DNA of 64,000 bases from Aphrophora alni (Eukaryota > Arthropoda > Insecta > Hemiptera > Aphrophoridae): NCBI GenBank assembly GCA_963513935.1, contig OY740767.1:78165360-78229359 (forward strand), written 5' to 3'. The notes under the pieces were generated by a model. The model was not told the DNA's origin, searched no databases, and saw only the letters and a program-made list of their open reading frames with translations. A program made the translations under genes and the position numbers. Each line of letters opens with the position of its first letter. Positions within the stretch are counted from its first letter, which is position 1. Below are positions 10,408-20,100 of this stretch, in pieces.

Positions 10408-10741
10408 ACAGAGTTTTCCTGGTGATATGGGAATTTAATTTTGTCTTCCACTACTGTTTATACCATTTGTGTTTTAAGTGAGAAACGTATTGAAATTGGT
10501 GTTTTGGTGGTACAGTATACAGTAAATACTGTATAGCGTATAGTATTTCATAACCTACTGTATTTAGCAAAGAGTGATTGTAACTGAACTGGTTTGAAAA
10601 GAATAAATATCAAAACATTTTTTACCATTTAACAAATTTATTGCTGGACTTCAAACATGTTTAACTGATTGATAGATAGATTTTACTTGACTACAGTACA
10701 ATAACAATCTGCAGAAGAAACAAAAATAAATTTTTAAAAAC

Positions 10742-11164
10742 TTACTGAAAAAAGTCTGTAATGTTCTTTTGTTTTAAAAATGAATGACGCCGTTTTGCAG
10801 TGCGATCTCGTAGTCGCTTTAATGTCAGTAGCTCGGCCGTTGATGTGTCGATCTGTTTCTCAAAGTAGGTCATCAACCCCTCCAGCATTGTTGTCGCCTC
10901 GCCGTGAGTTAGGCCAACTGGTTCCTCTGCGTCGTCTGCATCTTCAGAGTACATGTACATGTACAAGTTAAGTACATGTTTCTTAACTTTGTGGCCTTTG
11001 GCTACTGAATCTAATTTAGAAGCTAAAGTTTTTTTTGGCAGCATCTTATAATTTAAACCAGTTTCGTCTGCATTAAACACTTGACAAGGTTGTAAGTTTT
11101 CATCCTTCAGAAATTTTTCAAAATTGTCTTTGAATTTCTCGCTGGCACCACTGTCACCTGACAA
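10742..11164 (-). pseudogene. Tigger transposase, central and C-terminal part
   Basis: The frame reads SGASEKFKDNFEKFL, then CQVFNADETGLNYKMLPKKT. The Asp in NADETGL is the first catalytic Asp of the pogo/Tigger DDE domain. Just after GHKVKK the family sequence should continue through the second and third catalytic residues, but it jumps to a C-terminal stretch ending FLKQKNITDFFQ and a stop. The deletion junction lies by a TACATG microrepeat (~10950-10980). Without two catalytic residues it cannot be active. Confidence 0.85.
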
Positions 11165-11602
11165 AATTTCGCCACTTATTCCGATTTCACGGATGCCGTG
11201 TCGCTCCTTCCATCGGGACAGCTAACCCACACTAGCAGTAAAATTAGGGTCGCCTTTCAACTTTTCATTCAGTTTGAGCACGATCGTTTGCAAATTTACA
11301 CCCGATAACGGAACACCCTGTTCGCGTTGCTGACAAAACCAAACATACAAAGCATCATCTAATGTTTCGTTTTTTGGTTTTTTTAAAGTGCTTCTGCCAC
11401 CTAAACTGTCTTTACTAACCATTTTTGAACAAAAATCTTCGATTTCCTTCCGCTTTTTTTTCCAATCGGAAACAGTTTGTTTTCCCACGCCTAACTCTTT
11501 TGCAATTTTAGTAAGCGATTCACCTGCATCAATACGAAACATAGCTTGGAGTTTTTGTTCCATTGTCACTGTCACTGACTTACGTTTAGTCGCCATTTTC
11601 AC
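11165..11602 (-). pseudogene. Tigger transposase, N-terminal DNA-binding part
   Basis: MKMATKRKSVTVTMEQKLQ is followed by a helix-turn-helix (ESLTKIAKELGVGKQTVSDW) of the psq/CENP-B type, then a second DNA-binding domain (ALYVWFCQQREQGVPLSG). The frame ends with a TAG at 11222-11224. Reading on in the same frame gives LSRWKERHGI and joins the next segment without a shift, so the stop looks like a single Trp-to-stop change. A second Met, six bases in, is an equally good start. Confidence 0.85.
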
Positions 11603-12054
11603 TGATCACACTGCACACTAAAGAAAAAACTTGCACTCCAAACGCAGATCAATCAATAACGCACTGAAGTCAACTACAGTACTGTAACAACTGAGCAGAC
11701 GTCTAGCGAGAAGTAAAACGCTGGTGAAGTGAGTCACTTCCTGGAAATACTGTACCGTGGGACAAAATATAATAGGCGGGCGGGCGACCCTTTCTATCCT
11801 CGGCTGAGCTTACTCTTCCCGCTAAAAATAGCCAAGGACAAATGAACCCTCAACTATTTTCGCTCTCGACAAACTTCGATTGCGTGTACTGTACTCAGTA
11901 AAATAAAGGGCCGTCCGGATCATCGGGGACCGGATTAGCGAGACTGTACTGTATATATAAATATACATATATATATTTGGGTGTGCTTAAGACCACGCGT
12001 TAGAAGTGAAAACTTGTTTGAAGAAGTATGTAACGCTTATACTTATGATTTTTG

Positions 12055-13085
12055 TTTTAATATATATGGGTATGTGAGAAAGTTTGTGCGATATTTTTGC
12101 ATTGATTTTAGTTTAACTATGTATGTGATTTGAGAAAGTTAGTGCAATAATTTTTCGTAGATTTTTGTTTATATATATATATATATGGGTATGTGAGAAT
12201 GTTTGTGCAACATTTTTGCATTGATTTTAGTTTGACTATGTATATGAGTTTGAGAAAGTTAGTGCTATATTTTTCGTAGATTTTTAGTTTTAATATGTAT
12301 GGGTATGTGAGAAAGTTTGTGCTATATTTTTTCATTTATACTAGTTTAACTATGTATGTGATTTGAGGAAGTTAGTGCAAAATTTTTCGTAGATTTTTAG
12401 TTTTAATACGTATGGGTATGTGAGAAAGTTTGTGCAATATTTTTGCATTGATTTTAGTTTAACTATGTATGTGATTTGAGGAAGTTAGTGCAAAATTTTT
12501 CGTAGATTTTTAGTTTTAATACGTATGGGTATGTGAGAGAGTTTGTGCAATATTTTTGCATTTATTTTAGTTTGACTATGTATATGAGTTTGAGAAAGTT
12601 AGTGCTATATTTTTCGTAGATTTTTAGTTTTAATATGTATGGGTATGTGAGAAAGTTTGTGCTATATTTTTTCATTTATACTAGTTTAACTATGTATGCG
12701 AATTTTGAGAAAGTTAGTGCAATATTTTTCGTAGATTTTTGTTTTAATATATATGGGTATGTGAGAAAGTTTGTGCAATATTTTTGCATTGATTTTAGTT
12801 TGACTATGTATATGAGTTTGAGAAAGTTAGTGCAATATTAGATTTTAGTTTTAATATATGGGTATGTGAGAAAGTTTGTGCGATATTTTTGCATTGATTT
12901 TAGTTTAACTATGTATGTGAATTTTGAGAAAGTTAGTGCAATATTTTTCGTAGATTTTTAATTTTAATACGTATGGGTATGTGAGAAAGTTTGTGCAACA
13001 TTTTTGCATTGATTTTAGTTTGACTATGTATATGAGTTTGAGAAAGTTAGTGCAATATTTTTCGTAGATTTTTAGTATAATATGT
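12055..13085. repeat. ~113-bp minisatellite, about nine copies
   Basis: The phrase GGGTATGTGAGAAAGTTTGT recurs at roughly 12067, 12187, 12301, 12414, 12528, 12641, 12757, 12860 and 12973. Each monomer has two related halves: one with GTGAGAAAGTTTGTGC and one with TTGAGAAAGTTAGTGC, each followed by ATATTTTT. The higher-order unit is therefore a dimer of ~57-bp blocks. Translated repeats are not conserved as protein. Confidence 0.9.
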
Positions 13086-13120
13086 ATGGGGGGGGGCGTA
13101 TCCGTTGTCTATATATTAAG

Positions 13121-13288
13121 GTTGCATTACGCTACTGTGCGTGACGCGATTTCTATCGAAAAAGTCCATCCCAAAAGTTGCATTACGGTAGTGTGCGTGA
13201 CGCGATTTCTATTGAAAAAGTCCATCCCAAAAGTTCCATTACGGTAGTGTGCGTGACGCGATTTCTATTGAAAAAGTCCATCCCAAAA
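13121..13288. repeat. 56-bp tandem repeat, three copies
   Basis: Three head-to-tail copies start at 13121, 13177 and 13233 and differ at only a few bases. Each holds GTGCGTGACGCGATTTCTAT and ends GTCCATCCCAAAA. The unit is more GC-rich than its surroundings and, at 56 bp, cannot keep a reading frame. A G-run (~13089-13096) precedes the array. Confidence 0.92.
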
Positions 13289-13309
13289 AGTACCCAACGC
13301 GCCAATAGA

Positions 13310-13960
13310 AGTTTTCACTTCAACAAGCATCAAATCCTTGTTGAATTTTTACCAAAAAATCTAAAGAAGAATAATCAAGTAGATTATTCTTGTTTGGTTT
13401 CCAAGAAGATGTAACATTAGTTTCATATGTACCAAAGCATAACAAAGCAGTACAGCTTTTTTCGTCAATACACCATAATGCTGAAATAGATACTAACAGT
13501 GAAAAGCAAAGCCAAGTATTATAACATACTATAACCAAACTATGGGAGGAGTAGACGTTGTTGATGCTATGTGTGGCGAGAGGAACTAGGCGGTGGCCTC
13601 TCTACCTCTATTTCAATTATTGAACATTGCAGCTCTCAATGGGTACATCGTGTTCAAAGCAAACCAAAATAATTCCATCAGAAGGGAATATCTCAGAACC
13701 TTATTGAAATCTCTTATATTACCATATTGATAGTACGTGCAACTCAACCAAACCTCCCACGCGAAATTTGCATTCTTGCCTCCAACCTTTCCGGCTCCCA
13801 AGAACAAAGAATGGTTGAATATCTACCTGCAGGAAAATGAGGAAGATACTACAAATGCAAGGACAACAAAACGAAATACTTTTGTAAGGTTTGCAAGGTG
13901 TGGTTGTGTTTGACACATGCTGAAACTGTTTGCGATGACAGCTTTGAAGAGTGATGATTT
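13310..13960 (+). pseudogene. piggyBac transposase, C-terminal part
   Basis: Shifting frames give LVEFLPKNLKKNNQVDYS, VSYVPKHNKAVQLFSSIHH, then NQTMGGVDVVDAMCGER, where the Asp of GGVD is the third catalytic Asp. LNIAALNGYIVFKANQ follows, and finally a Cys-rich tail (RYYKCKDNKTKYFCKVC, then CLTHAETVC) typical of the C-terminal zinc-binding domain. At least two frameshifts and one stop occur. This is the far side of the transposase interrupted after 9730. Confidence 0.8.
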
Positions 13961-14362
13961 TACTGTTCTAAAAGTGACAATATCTCATAAACTATTAATC
14001 CTATTCACCATTGCTTATTATATAATGGAATATCATCATTTATCCTTCTTATTTGAACAACTAACTTCCATTTATATTTATATTTCAATTAAATTAAGTT
14101 TTTTCTTTCAGGTTTACTGACATTTACTGCTACAAAATGAATGCTTTTCAGTTTTCTTCTTTTACAAATAAATATTATATGATTCAAAAAGTTAGAGTAA
14201 AGGCTCTATATCAACATATACTATCTGAACATCATAAATATTGTTATTTTCCATGTAAATAAACCGTTTTGTGACTCATTTTCAGTGTTTTATTATTTGG
14301 GTCCCACAGACCCAGCCCGACCATTCTTGTATCAATCTTTTGCTCGACCGTTCTAGGGTTAA

Positions 14363-15130
14363 TAAATATAGCTGCACTGTATTTATTCAAATTGGGGACA
14401 TAGACATTATTGAATTATTTCTACTTAACTATCACAATATGGTATCTACACATTTTTAGTTAGCTGCCTTAATTCATAATTAAAAACATAATTCTTAAAA
14501 TATTAATAGTTTTCTTAAAATTTTAAGAATTATGTTTTGATTGTAATTGTTTCAAATATTGCCCCAAATAAAAAAATAGTGGTTATCGCCATGTAAATCC
14601 TGAATTAGGAAATGTCAGTCAAGAAAAATGAACTATAGACACAGTTTTAATGTAATAGCAGAAACATGACAAATATTCTACAGAAACATTGACAATTTCA
14701 TTATGATTGAGATAGCGATCCATTATTGTACAGCAAAGAAGTTCATAAAAAAAACACTATAAATCACTTATTTACGAGAACGTATAAAATTGGAGAAAGT
14801 ATATAGAATGTAAACACTGTACAAAACACTAAATTAAAACACTAAACACAAAACTACCTAAAGGATAAAAGTAACTTTATATTCTAAAACACAGTAAGAG
14901 CAGTTACACAATTGGGCGCGCCACGGCAACTGGGCCGCAGACTGACTACATCGCTGAAGACGGACAGACTGAAGATAAGATAGCATTCTTTTTATAGAAT
15001 TCCTGTTCCTTATAGTGATATTGACAAATACTCAAAGCCTAAAAAATTTTTATCCATCGATACCTACCGTAAGATGTGAAAATAAAATATTGCGGCCAAT
15101 TTGCCGCCGACACGCCCACCTAAGGGTTAA
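14363..15130 (-). mobile_element. Possible piggyBac 5' end fragment
   Basis: On the - strand the sequence starts TTAA (15127-15130), then CCCTTAGGTGGGCGTGTCGG, GC-rich as in the 5' ends of other TTAA elements here, and continues into AT-rich sequence with ACACTAAA-like text. No coding region and no matching second end were found, so it may be a solo end or a MITE cut by the neighbouring element. Confidence 0.35.
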
Positions 15131-15545
15131 ACTGAAAGTTATAATGGTACAAATTAATAGAAGCAAGTCTAATAAACAAATAGGGAATACATATAACCTC
15201 TTCCAAATTAAAAATTGGGTTGAAAAAATGTAAGAAACCATAGAAATACTGGTAATTGTAAAATATATAAATTTGTAAAATTAGGCCATTATCAAATAAT
15301 TTATAATCAGAAAGTTAGACATTTTGAATTCTAATTGTAGCCAAGCCAGAGTATAGATTACGTGGTAAAATTTTGACCTATATTAAAAAAAGATTATGTA
15401 AAGTAAAAATTCGATATAAAGTGTTTATTTGAATAATTAAAATTGTTACAAATCATTTTTGGAATTAAAATATAGCTAAAAAGTTAAAACACTTAAAATA
15501 ATTTCACGACACAACGAACTCGTTGCCTTGACAACGGATTCACCG

Positions 15546-15732
15546 GCCAATGAGAATGGACGACTCAAATCAGTGCAGTTGTAGCCGGCAAGCTTGAAGA
15601 GACCAGAGCGTCCTTTTTTGATTTTTGAAGTGTGCTGAGAGAAACGCCGACAGAACAAGATGTGTTTTATTGTGTGTGCGAGCAAGAGTGAATTTCGCGG
15701 TCATATCGACCGAAGTTGAACGTAGAAATAGT
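15546..15732 (+). promoter_or_regulatory. Candidate promoter and 5' non-coding exon
   Basis: A GC-richer island contains GGCCAATGAG (CCAAT box, ~15546), a TCAGTG that matches the insect initiator (~15580), and ends with AGTG|GTAAGG, a good splice donor at 15732/15733. It lies 1.1 kb upstream of the first recognised SLC25A32 exon on the same strand. No open frame within it joins that exon in phase to make the missing N-terminus. It could be a 5' UTR exon, an alternative promoter, or unrelated. Confidence 0.3.
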
Positions 15733-16839
15733 GGTAAGGAAACACTTAGTGAACAATTTGACTAAATTATTTTCATAATAAATTAAAATTTAAATAACTT
15801 TTCATTTGTATAAATATTTTGCGTATAAAACAGGATTTCTTGGCCAGCACGAGCTCCCCTTCCCCGAGATAGTGTATTTTTGAAATAAAGAAACTTTTTG
15901 ACATATAAATCATTCAAAATTTGTATCATTAATCAATATAAAAGACAATCTAATTTGATAGTGTTAAGTTTACCCAAAATTAATTACATAGCAAAGATTT
16001 TGTTATAAAATAATAGAAACGGTTCTGCAAACTTTTGAATTTCATCTTATGTATGCAAGAAATAATCACCAAACCATAAATAAAACACTAACACAATTAA
16101 CATTAGAAAGTTTAATAAACCCTTATCTAGATTTCGGTAACAGCTACAATTAATTGTCAGATGTGTATAAAGCAATACTAAACTAAATTTAACGACTTAT
16201 AAAGAGTTAAGCATACGTAGCGCTCCTCCCCTGTCCACATTGGTCAGACTGGTTTCTCCGCATATCTAGGCTTTTTTGAGCTAACACAACATTTGTACTT
16301 GCACCACACCACACATTCAACAATAGAAGCTACATGAAAACAGATTTATGTTTTGTATTAAAAAAACTTTTTTTTGTAATACCAAATCTATTTAGATTCT
16401 ATGAAAGATTGAATACTACTATATTTGCTAAGTAAGAAGTAAATAAAAAGTCATAAATATATGTTTTTGTTAAATGATGTGGTAGGTACATCATCCACAC
16501 CCAACAAATCACAGCATTTATGTACATTCTTTAATCGGAAAGTGTTAAAAATTAATTTTTTTCAAATGGAATTTTGTTGTCATTAATATACTAAATTAAG
16601 TTATAGTCTAACAATAATTATGTCAACATAATAATGTATAATTATTACTAATCAAGCTTTGGTAATAGTTAATTGGTTATTTATTATATTTGAAATAGTT
16701 TTCAGAACTATAAAATAAATGTTGGTTTTAAAATATAATTTTTCTGATTTACAACTAGATGATAGCCTAACTGATTATTTTGTTTAATTCTTTATGTTCT
16801 ATACCTCTCCAATTATAATTGAAATTATTTCTATTTTAG
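15733..16839. other. Non-coding sequence upstream of the first seen exon
   Basis: I searched both strands by eye for the expected N-terminal carrier exon (a helix ending in the first Px[DE]xx[KR] signature, as HPLDLIK) and did not find it. The sequence is AT-rich with no other gene. Confidence 0.5.
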
Positions 16840-16990
16840 TGAACGATGGAAGAACACCTGCTCCACAATACCATGGTCTTAGGAATGCTGTGCAAACAAT
16901 ATTCCAACAAGAAGGACTACGTGGATTGTATAAAGGAGTAACACCCAATGTTTGGGGATCTGGAAGTGCTTGGGGCTTCTACTTCATGTT
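16840..16990 (+). CDS. SLC25A32: SLC25A32 exon: rest of carrier repeat 1
   Basis: The acceptor is CTATTTTAG|TG at 16839/16840 and the donor is ATGTT|GTATGT at 16990/16991. The exon begins with the last two bases of a Val codon and ends with two bases of a Phe codon completed by the next exon. It encodes [20 protein letters not shown] to WGFYFM, the matrix loop and second helix of repeat 1. Its odd start phase shows that a coding exon must precede it. Confidence 0.93.
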
Positions 16991-17069
16991 GTATGTATTA
17001 AATTATAATTACAGAACTTTCAGTTATCCGACATAATTGGGGAGGCCGAATGTTGGATAAATGGAAAAG

Positions 17070-17111
<42 letters not shown>

Positions 17112-20100
17112 CCCTTTTAAATTATCTTTATTCCTAGGCTATATAACTTTTACTCAAATAATTATGAAGAAAAAATCAATACAAATATATTAATTATTGT
17201 AACTGAAACAGAGTAAATGTTTATTATTATTATTATTATTTTTTTAAATATTAACTCTTTTAGCGCTGAAAATAAAATAGTCTATTTTACATTAGAGTGC
17301 TATTAGGTTAGATTTTTTAATTTTTTATTTGTCTAAAGTTCTTTTTTTGATTTGAATTCTTTGCCTTATATATAAGGAGATAAAAAAATAGAACTTAGCT
17401 TTCTTTTTGAAAGGTTTTTATATTTTTTACAATTAAAAAAGATTTAGAAAATTTCCTTGTAACTTAGATGCAAATATCTAGAGTGGCCATATTTTGTATT
17501 ACACTTTTAGAAACCTAGGTTTTATATAGGTGTTTTTTTAAAATTTTTTTATTATTATTTTTTTTATACTGAAGTTAAAAAACATTACTCCTATGAAAAA
17601 TATGCCTTCCTCAAAATGTTTTTTGGGTATGGGTATAGGGTACCTCGAAGCATTCATTTGGATGCAAAGTTGGGTTGGATACATGTCTTACAAAAATATA
17701 CTGTCTCTTTTCGAAATCCTTTTTTCAAACACACAATACATCTTGTGCCCCTCACTTCCTTTGATAAGAAATGCCGTCCTTCAAGTCTTTCATCTGGAGG
17801 TCCTTGGGGTTTCCGTCCTGGTTTTCTTTTCTTCTGCTGGGCAAATCTTTCTGCAACGAGATCCTGCACCAAACTTTCATGAAATTCCTCATGGGTCAGT
17901 GTGGTTTCTTATTGTACTGCGTTTGTGTTGCTTTATACAATAAATAAGAGTTCACAACACCCACTTCCAATAGCCAAAATACACCTTTCTGTACCATTTT
18001 TTAGTATGACGCATAAATTGATAGGAGGAAATAAAATGGTCTGACCTATCAACTGCTCCCATATGTTTAGTGTAATCAAGAGTTACATCAGGCTTTGGGA
18101 CAGGCGGCTTACCGGGCCACATATTTGGGACATCCGTCATGGTCGTCTTGTCCCCTTTGCTTTTTGTGCTTAGCATTGTTACAATACGCTTATCTTTCCA
18201 GCACAAAACCAAAACGTTCCCTTTTCTATGGGAACTTACTTCATCTTTTTTATTTTTTTTACACTGTTGTTTTAGATTTTTTGGCATGCCAGACCTAGTA
18301 ATCTTTACTGTCCCAGTAATGATACAATTATTTTTTAGTAACTCTAAAGGTAGTTCTGGGCTTGTATAGTATCAATCAGTGTAGATGTGAAGTCCAGATC
18401 TTGGTGTATGTATAACCTGCATTAGCACAGATTCACTCAGAACCTTCACTATTTGAGTGGCTTTCAATAGATTTGTATCAGCGATCAATACTTCTTTACC
18501 AAAGTATGGAATAAAATCATAAATGTAGCCATTACTACAGTCAGAAACAACAAAAACCTTTAGCCCAAACTTTACAGGTTTTTGAGGGTTGTACACCCTA
18601 AAGCCAACCCGCCCTTTGAAAGAAATGGTACTCTCGTCTATTGTAACAAAATTACTGAGTGAGTAAAATAGTTTACACATTTTTTTCATGTCATCAACTA
18701 TTGGTCTAATTTGAAAGCCTTTATTCCTTGCTATATGGCCCTGGTCGTGGTTAAAGTGAACATTCCAAAAAATATTCAAAAAATCATCCTTAGAAAATAT
18801 ATCACGAAAAAACTGTATTCTCTTTGTCCACTTAGTAGAAAAATATGTTTCGATACTAGGTAGAGGGATAAGACCTATGTTTAGTATGGCCCCAAGAAAC
18901 GCTTTTAGATCAGATACAGAGATATCTTTCAATTTGTTTATTATTGCACAGGGTGAAATTGCTTCACCTCTTCTCTGGTTAGCAAAATGATTGTATTCAT
19001 TGTTGATAGCCTTAGAACTACATATATTTTATATATATTATTTATTTTCTGTCAAATGTAGTCTGTATTTGTATTTTACCTTTTATGTGGCTACATGTTT
19101 CACTGCCACAGGCAGCATCATCAGGCCAGCTATCTATGTCCACTCAAACACTTATATATACACAACACTTGTCTTATTGTAACACATATTTTCATTTTTT
19201 TTTTTCATTACAGTAGAACCCCTCTTTACCGGTCTAGTCGGGACTGACACCCGGGCCGGTTGCCCGTTTGACCGGTTAATCCGAGGCTCCCGTGAAAAAT
19301 CGGTTTTCGTTCAAAGAAAGCTTATTTAATTAGGTAGCACTAAAAATTATGCAATAAAGATGTTATTGCAACTCATTTTATTGTACATAAATGTATCATA
19401 TATATTATGTTATATATATTATACATCAAACATGAAAAAATTAAACACTACAAAGCTTTTTTACAGATTCCCCCCTGTCAAGTCTTTTGACACATTTAAC
19501 CGCGTTTCAAACGAAACCAACACAAGCTTCCAAGAAAAAGAAATGTTATATTTTCCATAATGTAGGCTATACTAAATTGATTCGTGGAAATATAGCGGCC
19601 CATCAAATGTTTTTGTCTGTGTATGTCTGCTATACCGGCGGGTGCCAATGCCGCGGTGTTTTTATGCCACCGACAATGGGATACGCTATCGCCAAAGTCG
19701 TTTGACTAGCCGCTGCTTTGGTGCCGCCGACAATGCGATACCGATATCAACAAAGTCGTTTGACTCACCGCTACTTTGGTAACGCGGTGTTTTTACGTCG
19801 CCGACAATGGGATACCGTTATCGACAAAGTCGTTTGATATCGCCGCCGCTTTGGTGTTTCAATTACAATTTATTTTCGGAAACTCTCATCCAACCAGTAC
19901 ACTACGATATAGGCCGGTTAATCCGAGGACCGGTTAATCCGAGGCTGGTTAACAGAGGTTCTACTGTACTGTTGAGACCGATGGTTCTTGGTGGAATTCC
20001 ATGTTTAAAGATAATAAAACACAATTATTTATTTTGTAATATCCACTTTTAATTAGTCTAGCCTAATTAAAAGTGGATATTACAAAATAAATAACATATT

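Larger units (their letters stand above)
9780..11951 (-). mobile_element. Tigger/pogo-type DNA transposon, internally deleted
   Basis: Both ends carry a perfect inverted repeat that begins CAGTACAGTCTCGCTAATCC and continues for two more G residues (22 bp). The element is flanked by TA on both sides (9778-9779 and 11952-11953), the target duplication of this superfamily. The - strand encodes a CENP-B/jerky-like transposase with a large internal deletion. The 3' part (left side) hosts a 0.5 kb foldback at 9913-10407. It interrupts the piggyBac element at 8826-14362. Confidence 0.9.
8826..14362 (+). mobile_element. Composite piggyBac element, internally deleted and interrupted
   Basis: A piggyBac-type transposase is split into an N-terminal part (8984-9532), a region around the second catalytic Asp (9541-9730) and a C-terminal part (13310-13960). 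The right end is TTCTAGGG followed by TTAA at 14359-14362. A subterminal GGGTCTGTxGGACCCA palindrome occurs near both sides (8826 and ~14300, inverted), supporting one element. Between the coding parts lie a TA microsatellite, a Tigger-type element (9780-11951) and two tandem-repeat arrays. The left TTAA end was not securely found. Confidence 0.7.

Noticed and set aside
12117..13100. Open frames with repeated peptides across the minisatellite
   Set aside because: They follow from the tandem repeat itself, differ in phase among copies and are interrupted; no selection for protein is apparent.
17593..18369. + strand frames across the antisense piggyBac
   Set aside because: The - strand has the recognisable transposase motifs in the same span; the + strand frames are shadows.
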